A DNA stretch of 64,000 nt from Gordonia sp. KTR9 (GCF_000143885.2 NC_018581.1:868001-932000); one strand, 5' to 3'; counted from the stretch's first letter, positions 16,459 to 25,503 are shown. Notes: generated by a model not told the origin, from the sequence alone. Program-made: numbers and translations.

Positions 16459-17630
16459 TGGGGTCGCTGTCCGGGCAGGCCGCGATCGCCGGGATCGGTG
16501 CCACCGAGTTCTCCAAGGATTCCGGACGCAGCGAGCTGCGGCTCGCCGCGGAGGCGGTGTCGGCGGCGATCGCCGACGCCGGCCTCACACCCGCCGACGT
16601 CGACGGTCTCGTCACGTTCACGATGGACACCAACAGCGAGATCTCGGTCGCCCGGGCCGTGGGTATCGGAGACCTGACGTACTTCTCGCGGATCCACTAC
16701 GGCGGAGGTGCGGCGTGTGCCACGGTCCAGCAGGCCGCGATGGCGGTGGCCACGGGCGTCGCCGATGTCGTGGTGGCCTACCGTGCCTTCAACGAGCGGT
16801 CCGGATTGCGCTTCGGACAAGTGAATTCGGCGGTGGCGAACCAGGAGAACTCCTCGGGTACCGAGAACGCCTTCACCTATCCGCACGGACTGTCCACCCC
16901 CGCCGCGTTCGTCGCGATGATCGCCCAGCGCTACATGCACGACTTCGGGGCCACCAGTGAGGATTTCGGTCGTATCGCCGTCGTGGACCGCAAGCACGCG
17001 GCGGTGAACCCGGACGCGTTCTTCTATGACAAGCCGATCACTCTGGAGGATCACCAGAACTCGCGCTACATCGCCGAGCCGTTGCATCTGCTCGACTGCT
17101 GCCAGGAATCCGACGGCGGTGTCGCACTGGTCATCGTGTCGGCCGAACGTGCGAAGGACCTGCCGCACAAGCCCGCCGTGATCGCGGCCGCCGCGGCCGG
17201 TAGTGCCGCCGATCAGTACATCATGACCAGCTATTACCGGCAGGAGCTGGCGGGTCTGCCGGAGATGGGTCTCGTCGGCCGTCAGCTGTGGTCGCAGTCG
17301 GGCCTGCGTCCCGACGACATGGACATGGCGATCCTCTACGACCACTTCACGCCGTACACACTCCTGCAGCTCGAGGAACTCGGATTCTGCGGGCGGGGCG
17401 AGGCCAAGGACTTCGTCCGGGAACCGGGAGCCCTCGAGGTCGGTGGCCGGCTGCCGCTGAACACGCACGGTGGCCAGCTGGGCGAGGCCTACATCCACGG
17501 GATGAACGGGATCGCCGAAGGGGTCCGACAGATCCGCGGGACCTCGGTCAACCAGGTCGGCGGCGCCGAGAAGGTTGTCGTGACCGCGGGGACCGGTGTT
17601 CCCACAAGCGGATTGGTGCTGACCGCATGA
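16458..17630 (+). CDS. ltp2: Thiolase-fold steroid side-chain aldolase Ltp2
   Basis: Ltp2 cleaves 17-hydroxy-3-oxo-4-pregnene-20-carboxyl-CoA by a retro-aldol reaction to androstenedione and propionyl-CoA, ending side-chain degradation. The 390-residue protein has the lipid-transfer/thiolase fold: GIGATEFSKDSGRSELRLAAEAV at the start shortened here to its key GATEFS and SELRLA parts, GGGAACATVQQAAMAVATG around 80-100, and the C-terminal NTHGGQLGEAYIHGMN. It is nearly the same size as the Mycobacterium enzyme (386). It needs the DUF35 domain of ChsH2, encoded two genes upstream. Confidence 0.92.
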   Translation: MGSLSGQAAIAGIGATEFSKDSGRSELRLAAEAVSAAIADAGLTPADVDGLVTFTMDTNSEISVARAVGIGDLTYFSRIHYGGGAACATVQQAAMAVATGVADVVVAYRAFNERSGLRFGQVNSAVANQENSSGTENAFTYPHGLSTPAAFVAMIAQRYMHDFGATSEDFGRIAVVDRKHAAVNPDAFFYDKPITLEDHQNSRYIAEPLHLLDCCQESDGGVALVIVSAERAKDLPHKPAVIAAAAAGSAADQYIMTSYYRQELAGLPEMGLVGRQLWSQSGLRPDDMDMAILYDHFTPYTLLQLEELGFCGRGEAKDFVREPGALEVGGRLPLNTHGGQLGEAYIHGMNGIAEGVRQIRGTSVNQVGGAEKVVVTAGTGVPTSGLVLTA

Positions 17631-17694
17631 CGCGCACCGATTCAATGCTCTTCCACTCGATCCACCCACTCCGTATGACCAAGGAGCGCGCACG

Positions 17695-19329
17695 ATGAAG
17701 TTCAACCTCGCCGATGTCTTCGAGACCGTGGCCGACTCGGTGCCCGAGCGGATCGCGCTCAGCTACCAGGGTCGCCAGATCAGCTACGCCGAACTCGACA
17801 CCCTCTCCAACCAGGTGGCACATCTGTTCGCCGGCGCGGGGATCGGCGCGTTCGACAACGTCGCCCTGTTCCTGAAGAACAGCATCGAGCACGTGACGAG
17901 CCTGCTGGGGCTGCTGAAGGTCCGTGCCGTACCGGTCAATGTGAACTACCGCTACACCAACGCCGAACTGCAGTACATCTTCGACAACTCCGACTCCCGC
18001 GCGATCATCGTCGAACTGCCCGAGCATCAGCGCAGTGTGGCGGCACTTCTCGTCGAGACGCCCACCGTGCGTACGGTCTTCGTCATCGGTGACGTCGTGG
18101 AGGAACTGCGTGCGGCAGCTGCCGACCTCCCCGACGGTCGCGTCGTCGAGATCGTGTCCTTCGCCGATGCGGAATCCACACCGGACGGCCGGGACTTCGA
18201 GCCGCGCAACGGCGAGGAGCTGTACCTGCTCTACACCGGCGGCACCACGGGGTACCCGAAGGGCGTCATGTGGCAGCACGACGACTTCTTCCGCAAGCCG
18301 CTCTCCGGCGGGAACCCGTACGGAGAGGCCCGCCGGGATCTGGAGGAGATCGGCACGGCGGTCAAGGATTTCCCGCCCATCGCGTTCCTGCTCGCGGCCC
18401 CGCTCATGCACGGGGCGGCGTCGTACTCGCTCTTCACGTTCTTCACCCTCGGCGGACGCCTGGTCATCCAGCGGGATTTCGATCCCGAGGCCATCGTCAC
18501 CGAGATCGAGAAGGAGAAGGTGAACATCGTCCTCATCGTCGGCGACGCCATGGGCATGCCCCTCGTCGAGGAGCTCGAGAAGCGCAAGGACGCCGTCGAC
18601 CTGTCGTCGATATTCTCGATCACCTCCGGCGGTGCGATCTGGTCCCAGCACGTGCGTGACCGCATGCTCGCGGTGAAGCCGGATCTGGTGCTGCGCGACA
18701 ACTTCGGGGCGTCGGAGTCGGGGAACGACGGCGAGATCATGATGGACGAGAACGGGAACCTGAAGGTCCCGCCGACCGACCGGATGATGGTGGTGGACGA
18801 GCGCCACAACAAGATCGAGCCCGGCTCGGGGGAGGTCGGCTACATCGCGCGCATCGGCAACGTCCCGCTCGGCTATTACAAGGACGAGGAGAAGACGGCG
18901 AAAACGTTCCCGACGCTGGCCGACGGAACCCGGATCTCGATCCTGGGCGACATGGGCACGGTGGAGGCCGACGGGTCGATCGTCTTTCTCGGACGTGGCT
19001 CCCAGTGCATCAACACCGGTGGTGAGAAGGTCTACGCCGAGGAGGTCGAGGCCGCGCTGCACGGGCACCCCGCGATCGCCGACGCGCTGGTGGTCCCGGT
19101 TCCCGACGAGAAGTACGGGCAGCGCGTCGCCGCGGTCATCGCGGTCGCCGAGGGGTCCGACGAGCCGTCGCTCGAGGAGATCCAGGACCACTGCCGGGAG
19201 AGCCTGGCCCGCTACAAGGTGCCGCGTACCGTCGTCTTCGTCGACGAGGTCAAGCGGACCCCGGCCGGCAAGGCCGACTATCGCTGGGCCAAGGCCGCGG
19301 CGGCGGCACACGAGACCGCCGCGGTCTGA
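17695..19329 (+). CDS. Steroid side-chain acyl-CoA synthetase, FadD19/FadD17 type
   Basis: The enzyme activates a carboxylic acid with ATP and CoA, most likely the C26 or C24 acid of the sterol side chain. The 544 residues hold the AMP-binding P-loop YTGGTTGYPKGVMW near 180-193, a core like that of FadD19, and the C-terminal lid with GRGSQCINTGGEKVYAEEVE and the catalytic lysine in PAGKADYRWAK. It follows ltp2 after 64 bases with AAGGAG before the ATG, and probably belongs to the same KstR-controlled transcript. Whether it is the FadD19 or FadD17 orthologue is undecided. It is not part of the igr operon of M. tuberculosis. Confidence 0.87.
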   Translation: MKFNLADVFETVADSVPERIALSYQGRQISYAELDTLSNQVAHLFAGAGIGAFDNVALFLKNSIEHVTSLLGLLKVRAVPVNVNYRYTNAELQYIFDNSDSRAIIVELPEHQRSVAALLVETPTVRTVFVIGDVVEELRAAAADLPDGRVVEIVSFADAESTPDGRDFEPRNGEELYLLYTGGTTGYPKGVMWQHDDFFRKPLSGGNPYGEARRDLEEIGTAVKDFPPIAFLLAAPLMHGAASYSLFTFFTLGGRLVIQRDFDPEAIVTEIEKEKVNIVLIVGDAMGMPLVEELEKRKDAVDLSSIFSITSGGAIWSQHVRDRMLAVKPDLVLRDNFGASESGNDGEIMMDENGNLKVPPTDRMMVVDERHNKIEPGSGEVGYIARIGNVPLGYYKDEEKTAKTFPTLADGTRISILGDMGTVEADGSIVFLGRGSQCINTGGEKVYAEEVEAALHGHPAIADALVVPVPDEKYGQRVAAVIAVAEGSDEPSLEEIQDHCRESLARYKVPRTVVFVDEVKRTPAGKADYRWAKAAAAAHETAAV

Positions 19330-19974
19330 TCAGCCCTCGAGTGCGAGGCGCACTCCGAGCCCGATCAACGCGACTCCGCCGATCGCTTCGACGCGACGGC
19401 GGATTCGTGCGCTCTGGAGCCAACCCGCGATGCGGCCGGCCGCGCCCACCAGCACGGTGAAGTACGCCGCGGTGAGCGCGATGTAGGTGGCCCCCAGCCC
19501 GAGGGTCGTCCATCCCGTCGAGTACCCGTCCGGCACGAAGCCGGGCAGGAGACTGATGAACAGGATGCCGATCTTCGGGTTGAGCATGTTGGTGAGCAAT
19601 CCGGCGGTGAAGCCCGAGAACAGCAGCCCGGCCCTTCGGTCGGCCGGTGGCGTGGTGGCCTCCTGAGCGGCCGCGAGGTCGGGTGCGGCCCGCAGCAACG
19701 CGCGGACCGAGCTGATGCCCATCCACACGAGATAACAGGCTCCGATGATCTTGAGGACCTCGTAACCGGTCTGGCTGGCCTGCAGCAGCGCCGACAGGCC
19801 GAGCACGGCCGCGGTGACCCAGACCATCAGACCGCACACGACCCCGGCGGCGGTGCGCATCGCCTCTCCGCGTCCTCCGCGTACCACTCCGCGCAGAACC
19901 ACCAGCGTGTCCGGACCCGGCAGCAGCACGATCAGCGTCGCGGTGACGACGAAGGATACGAGCGCGGTGAGCAT
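19330..19974 (-). CDS. LysE/RhtB family amino-acid exporter
   Basis: The 214-residue protein has about six membrane segments and the family pattern LLPGPDTLVVLRGVVRGGRGEA-like start (LPGPDTLVVLRG near residue 19) followed by AAGVVCGLMVWVTAA and, later, NMLNPKIGILFISLLPGF. LysE/RhtB proteins export amino acids or related small molecules; the substrate is not known here. Its stop codon directly abuts the stop of the convergent acyl-CoA synthetase. An iron box lies 92 bases upstream on the shared divergent region, but points more clearly at the MFS gene on the other side. Confidence 0.88.
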   Translation of the reverse strand: MLTALVSFVVTATLIVLLPGPDTLVVLRGVVRGGRGEAMRTAAGVVCGLMVWVTAAVLGLSALLQASQTGYEVLKIIGACYLVWMGISSVRALLRAAPDLAAAQEATTPPADRRAGLLFSGFTAGLLTNMLNPKIGILFISLLPGFVPDGYSTGWTTLGLGATYIALTAAYFTVLVGAAGRIAGWLQSARIRRRVEAIGGVALIGLGVRLALEG

Positions 19975-20065
19975 GTGGTCATGGTAGGAACCGCATCGAG
20001 GACCTGCCATCCGTGTGCGTCCCGGTCACCCCACGCGCGCATCGGCATGAGCCCGCTATCGATAA

Positions 20066-20084
20066 TTAGGTAAGCCTAAGTTAC
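20066..20084. promoter_or_regulatory. IdeR/DtxR-type iron box
   Basis: TTAGGTAAGCCTAAGTTAC matches 15 of 19 positions of the iron-box consensus TTAGGTTAGSCTAACCTAA. The last bases overlap TACATT, a plausible -10 element reading toward the MFS gene, so bound IdeR would block transcription when iron is plentiful. Confidence 0.65.
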
Positions 20085-20246
20085 ATTGAGTGGCGCGCCC
20101 GCGGGAAGAGGTGGTCGTCGACGTGGAGCGCCCGCGGGGCTGAGCAGCGAACACCACGGCCGCACCCGCTACCGCAGATACCAGCAGGCAAGCCAACCGT
20201 GGCGTCGACATGCGCTGTGGCAGAACGGCATACGGAGGACACGAGT

Positions 20247-20339
20247 ATGAACGCAACCCACCCGTACCCCCCTCACGTCGAGGATTCGGGCCCCGCCCAC
20301 CACCGCCGGATCGCCTCCCCAGCGAAAGGCGACGTGTGA
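20247..20339 (+). CDS. Possible 30-residue leader peptide before the iron-box MFS gene
   Basis: An ATG lies eight bases after GGAGGAC and opens a 30-codon ORF with four histidines and five prolines. Its TGA stop overlaps the GTG start of the MFS gene (GTGTGA) in another frame, the arrangement expected for translational coupling. No family is recognisable. The best evidence is the ribosome site, since the MFS start itself has only a weak one. Confidence 0.4.
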   Translation: MNATHPYPPHVEDSGPAHHRRIASPAKGDV

Positions 20340-21574
20340 CCACCTCCCCGTCAGCAGTGCACGGAACATCCCAGGCGGCGAGCCGGCGGCAGGTTCGTCT
20401 GGTGGTCGCGACGGTGTTCCTGACATACACCGCGATGATGGTCATGACCCCGTTGATCGCGCCACTCTCACGTGAGATCGGAATCGCGGAGTGGCAGGTC
20501 GGGCTCGTGGTGTCCACCGCGGCGGCATGTATCGCGGTGGCCGGTCCCATCTGGGGTCGGCTGTCTCAGCGGGTCGGCCCCAAACGCATCCTGACGGCCA
20601 CGGTCGCCAGCGGGACGTGCGCGATGGTCGTGTTCGCCGCGGCCGCACAGGCAGGCGTCGAGGGCGCCCTGTCGGCCGGTGCCGTTTTCGTCGTGATGCT
20701 GCTGGTCCGGGGCGTGTGGTTCGGCCTGTCCGAGGCGGCGGTGATCCCCACCGCTCAGGCCTACATCGCCTCGGTCACGCCCACCGTCGACGAGCGCGTA
20801 CGAGGCGTGGCCGCGATCGGCGCCGCCACCGGCACCTCCATGATCGTCGGCGCTGCGGCGGGCGGGCTGTTGGGAGGTGTGTCGACCCTGGTGCCGCTGT
20901 GGGCCGTGCCCGTGATGCTCGCCGCAACCCTGCTCGTGATCGTCATCGCGCTGCGTCCAGCCGAACCGGCCGAGGAGACGGTTGCTCCGCGCCGGGTGTC
21001 GTTCACCGATCAGCGGGTGTGGCCTTTCCTGTTGATTTCCTTCGGGCTGTTCACGGCGCTGGGGTTCATCCAGATCCTCGTCGGCTTCCTGGTCCAGGAC
21101 CGCCTCGCGCTCGATACCGAGCAGGCCACCCTCATCACCGGGATCGCCCTGCTGATCGCCGGCGTCGGCCTCGTGATCAGTCAGGGGATCGCGGTACCGC
21201 GACTGCACTGGTCCCCGGTGCGATACATCCGTGTGGGTGCGCTCATCGCGCTCGGCGGCTTCTGTCTGCTGGTCCCGGACTGGGGAGCTCTCGGCCTGCT
21301 GGTCGCGATCTTCCTCATCGGCGTCGGCCTCGGCATGGCTGCGCCGGGGTACACCGCCGGGGCGTCGCTCGCTGTCACCGCCGACGAGCAGGGCAGTGTC
21401 GCCGGACTCGTCGCCGCCACGAATGCCCTCACCTTCATCGTGGCGCCGGCGGCGGCGACCGCTCTGTACGAGACTTCCCAACAAGCCCCGCTGGTAGCCG
21501 CGACGGTCACGACCCTGCTCATCGCCGTCTTCGCCTTCACCCACCCACGCCTGCGAGTCACGACCGGCGCGTAG
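20336..21574 (+). CDS. MFS transporter, candidate siderophore or drug exporter
   Basis: The 412-residue protein has twelve predicted membrane segments, with the loop-2/3 signature GRLSQRVGPKRIL of the major facilitator family and a drug-exporter-like segment 5 (GAATGTSMIVGAAAGGLLGG). The chosen GTG overlaps the stop of a small upstream ORF. An in-frame ATG at 20210 would add 42 proline- and arginine-rich residues and has no ribosome site. An IdeR-like iron box about 250 bases upstream suggests derepression in iron starvation, which would fit export of a siderophore. No siderophore biosynthesis genes are in the window. Confidence 0.82.
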   Translation: MTTSPSAVHGTSQAASRRQVRLVVATVFLTYTAMMVMTPLIAPLSREIGIAEWQVGLVVSTAAACIAVAGPIWGRLSQRVGPKRILTATVASGTCAMVVFAAAAQAGVEGALSAGAVFVVMLLVRGVWFGLSEAAVIPTAQAYIASVTPTVDERVRGVAAIGAATGTSMIVGAAAGGLLGGVSTLVPLWAVPVMLAATLLVIVIALRPAEPAEETVAPRRVSFTDQRVWPFLLISFGLFTALGFIQILVGFLVQDRLALDTEQATLITGIALLIAGVGLVISQGIAVPRLHWSPVRYIRVGALIALGGFCLLVPDWGALGLLVAIFLIGVGLGMAAPGYTAGASLAVTADEQGSVAGLVAATNALTFIVAPAAATALYETSQQAPLVAATVTTLLIAVFAFTHPRLRVTTGA

Positions 21575-21596
21575 AACGGGTGGACTCTACGGGCCG

Positions 21597-22892
21597 TCAG
21601 GTGAACCGCAGCACCGCCCAGAGGGCGACCACCGCGACGACGAGCGTCGCCGGGACGGTGAGTGCGCCGAGGCGGAGGTACTCGCGGGAGGTCGGGGCGC
21701 CCGTGCCCCCACCGGAACCGTCGCGGTGCATGATGTCGCGCCACAGCAGGTTGGCCAGCGACCCGAAGTAGGCGAGGTTGGGGCCGAGGTTGACCCCGAG
21801 GAGCATCGCGAGCACCAAGCCCGGGTCGTGCGCGACGAGCGGGATGAGGAGCAGGGTCGCCGGCAGGTTGTTGACCAGGTTGGCCAGGACCGCGGCCAGC
21901 GCGGCGACCGCCAGCAGCGCGAGGAGGGTGGACTCGCCGGGGATCAACCCGCCGATCCAGTCGCCGATCGGGCCGGTTCGGACCGGGAGGATGACGACAC
22001 CGAGCACGGCGACGAACCCGAGGAAGGGGAGGTTCACCGCGATCAGCGTGTCCCGCAGGGTGGGTAGCGGGGCGTCGAGCAGCCGCGGCACGGTGAACGC
22101 GACCGCGCCCACGCCGGCCACCGCGGCCAGGGGGACGCCCAGCGGTTCGGTCACGACGAAGGCGACCAGCAGCAGCCCGAGCATCGCGAGCATCAGGGTG
22201 GGGCGGGGTGGATCCCCGACCGCGGTGTTCTCGCCGGAGTCCGAACCGGAGGCGGGCGCCGCGCGCGCGAGCGAATCGGCGAAGTACAGGCGGAAGATCA
22301 GGTATTCGACGACGATCGCGGCGACCCAGGGTGCCAGCATCACGCCGGTGAAACCGAGGAAGCTCAGCCCGGTCGCGGAGAACGCCAGGAGGTTGGTCAG
22401 GTTGGACACCGGCATGAGGGTCGATGCGGTGTTGGCCAGGTGGGCGTTCGCGAACGCCACCGGTGTCACCCGCGCGCCGATCCGCCGTGCGGTGGCGACG
22501 GCCACCGGGGTCAGCAGGACGATCGTGGTGTCGAGGCTGAGGACCGCGGTCGTCGCCGCGGCCGCGAGGAAGACGATGCGCAACAGTCGATGTGGCGAGG
22601 CCCTGCTCCACCGGGCCAGGAGCGACCCGATCCAGGTGAAGACGCCGGCGCGGGCACAGGCGTCGGCGACCACCAGCATCGCGGCCAGGAAGCCGATGGT
22701 CGGCGCCATCGTGGTGATCTCGTCGGCAGCGTCCTGGAGGTCGGCGAGACCGAGCGCGATGAGTAACGCGGCGACCGGTGCGGCCACCACCACGGCCGGA
22801 ATACGCTGGGCGACAACGGTCGCGACGATCACGACGAGCAGGGCGGCGACACCGACCACGGTGCCGGCGACGCTGTCCGCGGTGAGGAGCAC
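21597..22892 (-). CDS. ArsB/SLC13-type anion permease
   Basis: The 431-residue protein has about eleven membrane segments and belongs to the ion-transporter superfamily that includes ArsB and SLC13 carriers: SLDTTIVLLTPVAVATARR near residue 118, NTASTLMPVSNLTNLLAF near 153, and NLVNNLPATLLLIPLV plus LLGVNLGPNLAYFGSLANLLW in the second half, which form the two opposed hairpins of the transport site. Substrate could be arsenite or a dicarboxylate; no arsR or arsenate reductase is nearby. The start is GTG, 18 bases after the stop of the upstream MFS gene, so both are probably cotranscribed. Confidence 0.83.
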   Translation of the reverse strand: MLLTADSVAGTVVGVAALLVVIVATVVAQRIPAVVVAAPVAALLIALGLADLQDAADEITTMAPTIGFLAAMLVVADACARAGVFTWIGSLLARWSRASPHRLLRIVFLAAAATTAVLSLDTTIVLLTPVAVATARRIGARVTPVAFANAHLANTASTLMPVSNLTNLLAFSATGLSFLGFTGVMLAPWVAAIVVEYLIFRLYFADSLARAAPASGSDSGENTAVGDPPRPTLMLAMLGLLLVAFVVTEPLGVPLAAVAGVGAVAFTVPRLLDAPLPTLRDTLIAVNLPFLGFVAVLGVVILPVRTGPIGDWIGGLIPGESTLLALLAVAALAAVLANLVNNLPATLLLIPLVAHDPGLVLAMLLGVNLGPNLAYFGSLANLLWRDIMHRDGSGGGTGAPTSREYLRLGALTVPATLVVAVVALWAVLRFT

Positions 22893-22910
22893 CGGGACAG
22901 GCTACGTCAC

Positions 22911-24566
22911 TCAGTCACGGGCGTAGGTGTCGTCGCGGTCCGGGTCGGGCTCTGCCACGTCCGACGGCACCTCGACGACGCGCCGCGGGGTCAGCCACAG
23001 CAGCGCCACCGAACTCACGAGCATGATCCCGCCGAGCACGAGCGACGCCTGCTCGAAGGGGGCGTAGAAGGCCTCTCGGCTGCCCTCGGCGATGGTCTCC
23101 GCGAGGTCGGCGGCCTGGCCGGACAATCTGTCGACGACCACCGTCGCCTCGGCGAGGGACCGTTCGATCAGCGTCGAGGCCTGCTCGGCCTCGGCGATCA
23201 TGGCCTGGCCACCGGCGCTGTCGCCGGCGGCGATCCGCTGCTGACCGGCTGCGGCCAGCTGTTCACGCGCCAGTTGTGCGGTGTCACCGATCCGCGACTG
23301 ATACCCCGCGGCGACGATGCTGCCGGCGATCGCGATGCCGATCGCCGCGCCGATCTCGCGGGCCGTGTCGTTCACCGCCGAGCCGACACCCTGGTTGTCG
23401 AGCGGGGTGTTGGACATGATGGCTGTCGTCGCCGGCGCCGAGGCCAGGCCGATACCCACGGCGATCACCGCGACCACCCCGGCCAGCGTCCAGTAGGTCT
23501 CGTACCGGAACGAACCGAGGAGGATCAGGCCGACACCGGACAGCAGCGCACCGCCGGCGATCACGAACTTGAGCGAATCGAGCCGCACGGCAAGCCAGTT
23601 CGCGAACAGCGTGGTGAGGCCGACGCCGGCCACGAACGGCATCAGCGCGAGGGCGGACTGCAGCGGCGTGTAGCCGAACACCAGCTGCAACAGTTGCAAC
23701 AGCAGGTAGAACATGCCGAACGAGGCGAGGAACTGGACCGCGACCGACAGGGACCCGGATCCGAACGCGCGGTTGCCGAGTAGCCGGACGTCGAACAGCG
23801 GTGACGTCGACCGCAGTTCCACGACGACGAAAGCCGCGGCGAGCAACACGCCCCCGATGATGCAGACCAGGACGACGGGATCCGCCCAGCCCCGATGCGG
23901 AGCCTCCAGGAGACCGAGGACGACTCCGGTGATGGCGAGGACCGAACACACCGTTCCCAAGATGTCGAAGCGGCCGGGGTCGCTGTCCTTCGACGTGCCG
24001 ATGGTCAGACAGAGGGCGGCAGCCACGGCCGATGCCGCGGCGAAGGTGATGAAGATCGAGTGCCAGGAGAAGAACTCGAGGAGGAGGCCGGTGACCAGGA
24101 AGCCGGCGATCGCTCCGCCGCCGGCGATCGCCGACCAGATGCTGATCCCGACCGCGCGTTGACCTTCCGGCATCCCGGAGGTGATGAGGGACAGCGTGGT
24201 CGGCATGATCAGCGCCGCGGCGGCGCCGGCGAAACACCGGGCCAGGATCAACTGGGTCGGGCCGTCGACCCAGATCGCCACCAGCGAGGCGACTCCGAAC
24301 AACACGAGGCCGGCGATCAGGACCTCGCGGCGACCCAGCCGATCGCCGATCGCGCCCGCCGGGAGCAGCAGCGCCGCGAGCGCCAGGGTGTACCCGTCGA
24401 CGATCCACGTCATCTGTCCGGCGTCGGCGCCGGTGTCGATCGCGATGTCGGGCAGGGCGGTGTTGAGGGCCGCCATCGCGGCCACGACCATGCTGACCGA
24501 CAGACAGGCGACGAGGACGAGCCACGCAGACTTCGCGTCGAGGCGGATGGCGGACGGTAATCTCAT
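22911..24566 (-). CDS. MFS multidrug efflux transporter, 14-segment DHA2 family
   Basis: The 551-residue protein shows the EmrB/QacA pattern: LNTALPDIAIDTGADAGQMT followed by WIVDGYTLALAALLLPAG, the loop GDRLGRREVL, and about 14 membrane segments. A coiled, Ala/Gln/Glu-rich extramembrane stretch at about 455-520 (QLAREQLAAAGQQRIAAG and following) lies before the last segment, as in some actinobacterial members. I chose the ATG at 24566 because AGGACG precedes it; a GTG at 24623 would add 19 residues. Proton-driven drug export is likely from the family; the substrate is unknown. It is followed closely by the ArsB-like permease. Confidence 0.86.
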   Translation of the reverse strand: MRLPSAIRLDAKSAWLVLVACLSVSMVVAAMAALNTALPDIAIDTGADAGQMTWIVDGYTLALAALLLPAGAIGDRLGRREVLIAGLVLFGVASLVAIWVDGPTQLILARCFAGAAAALIMPTTLSLITSGMPEGQRAVGISIWSAIAGGGAIAGFLVTGLLLEFFSWHSIFITFAAASAVAAALCLTIGTSKDSDPGRFDILGTVCSVLAITGVVLGLLEAPHRGWADPVVLVCIIGGVLLAAAFVVVELRSTSPLFDVRLLGNRAFGSGSLSVAVQFLASFGMFYLLLQLLQLVFGYTPLQSALALMPFVAGVGLTTLFANWLAVRLDSLKFVIAGGALLSGVGLILLGSFRYETYWTLAGVVAVIAVGIGLASAPATTAIMSNTPLDNQGVGSAVNDTAREIGAAIGIAIAGSIVAAGYQSRIGDTAQLAREQLAAAGQQRIAAGDSAGGQAMIAEAEQASTLIERSLAEATVVVDRLSGQAADLAETIAEGSREAFYAPFEQASLVLGGIMLVSSVALLWLTPRRVVEVPSDVAEPDPDRDDTYARD

Positions 24567-24794
24567 TCGGCGTCCTGCGCTTTCGGGGTCTGCATGCGGC
24601 GACACATGTTCGGTCGGAGGCACGATCGCCGCCGCCGAGCCTGTGTTGCGATTTCGTTATCGCGACACGCTATGTGGGCGCCAACGCTACTCGAGTAACT
24701 TGTGACACATTTATCACTGCAGTATCGATACCGGGCGAACGCGAGACCGTGCCGGTCCCCGTTGGCCCCGGACAACCGAAAGTGGTGACAGGTC

Positions 24795-24992
24795 ATGGCC
24801 TCACCCCGAATCGCACGAACCCCCGCCGCTGCTACCCCCGCTGTCGCGACCCCGGCCGCATCGCCCGACGTCGCCCCGAACGGGACCGAGATCTCGCCTG
24901 CTCGCGTCCACGTGTGGCGTGTGCTGTCGATGCTGGCCGCGCTCATCGGCGTCGTCGTGGCTCTCGTGGCCATCGCGTCGTCGGCGGTCTGA
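24795..24992 (+). CDS. Small Ala/Pro-rich membrane protein, hypothetical
   Basis: The 65-residue ORF has an Ala/Pro/Thr-rich N-terminal half and a single hydrophobic segment at about 43-63 near the C-terminus, so it would be tail-anchored. The region before the ATG (GACAGGTC) offers only a modest ribosome site. The 3' end lies within a tandem 22-bp repeat. I recognise no family. It is divergent from the DHA2 pump and convergent with the next gene. Confidence 0.4.
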   Translation: MASPRIARTPAAATPAVATPAASPDVAPNGTEISPARVHVWRVLSMLAALIGVVVALVAIASSAV

Positions 24993-25032
24993 CCCGACTC
25001 CGTCGGAGGGGCGGTCTGACCCGACTCCGTCG
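24984..25032. repeat. Tandem 22-bp direct repeat
   Basis: GCGGTCTGACCCGACTCCGTCG occurs at 24984-25005 and again at 25011-25032, separated by five bases. The first copy includes the stop codon of the small membrane protein. A local duplication is the simplest explanation. Confidence 0.7.
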
Positions 25033-25071
25033 AGATGTCGGTGTGACCGCCGACGACGCGCGCGCCGACTT

Positions 25072-25503
25072 CTAGGCGGCGTGCCGCTCGATGGCGGCAC
25101 CCAGACGCGGCAGTGCCGCGATCACGTACTTCTTCCCCTTGCCGCGCAGGGAGTTGTACGCCTTGGCGAGTGCGGGCTTGGCCGTCTCGGCCTGCTCGTC
25201 GGTGACCGACAGCAGGGCCTCGGCCGCCGCATCGCTGTGGGCCGTCAGGTGATCGCCGAAGGCGACTCCGGCCGGCTTCGAATCCCAGAACGGCGCCAGC
25301 GCCTTCAGGAAGTCCTCGGCCATCTGATCGGTGGCGCTGCGCACGACACCGGGCTTCACCTTCTGGACCGCGGAGTAGGCGGTCTTCACAGCAGCGCCGC
25401 TCAGACCCGACTGGTCGGCCACCTCGGCGTCGATGACACCGACGAGGTCGGTCACCAGTGCGCTGCGGTTGTCGGCGAGTAGGGGCGTCAGCGAATCGCT
25501 CAT
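25072..25503 (-). CDS. Conserved hypothetical protein, soluble helical
   Basis: The 143-residue protein is rich in Ala and predicted helices, with no signal peptide or membrane segment. Typical stretches are ALVTDLVGVIDAEVADQSGL at the start and GKGKKYVIAALPRLGAAIERH at the C-terminus. I believe it belongs to a small family found across Mycobacteriales (DUF6918-like), but cannot confirm it; no function is known to me. The ATG follows GAGGAGACGCCC, a clear ribosome site, and the upstream hydratase gene is 122 bases away, so it may have its own promoter. Confidence 0.75.
   Translation of the reverse strand: MSDSLTPLLADNRSALVTDLVGVIDAEVADQSGLSGAAVKTAYSAVQKVKPGVVRSATDQMAEDFLKALAPFWDSKPAGVAFGDHLTAHSDAAAEALLSVTDEQAETAKPALAKAYNSLRGKGKKYVIAALPRLGAAIERHAA

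Noticed and set aside
20056-20211. A 51-codon minus-strand ORF with a signal-peptide-like start in the iron-box region
   Set aside because: It has no ribosome site, and its 3' end runs through the iron box and the predicted promoter of the MFS gene.
24702-24720. TGTGACACATTTATCAC considered as a CRP site
   Set aside because: GTGA and TCAC are eight bases apart instead of six, and no supporting promoter element was clear.
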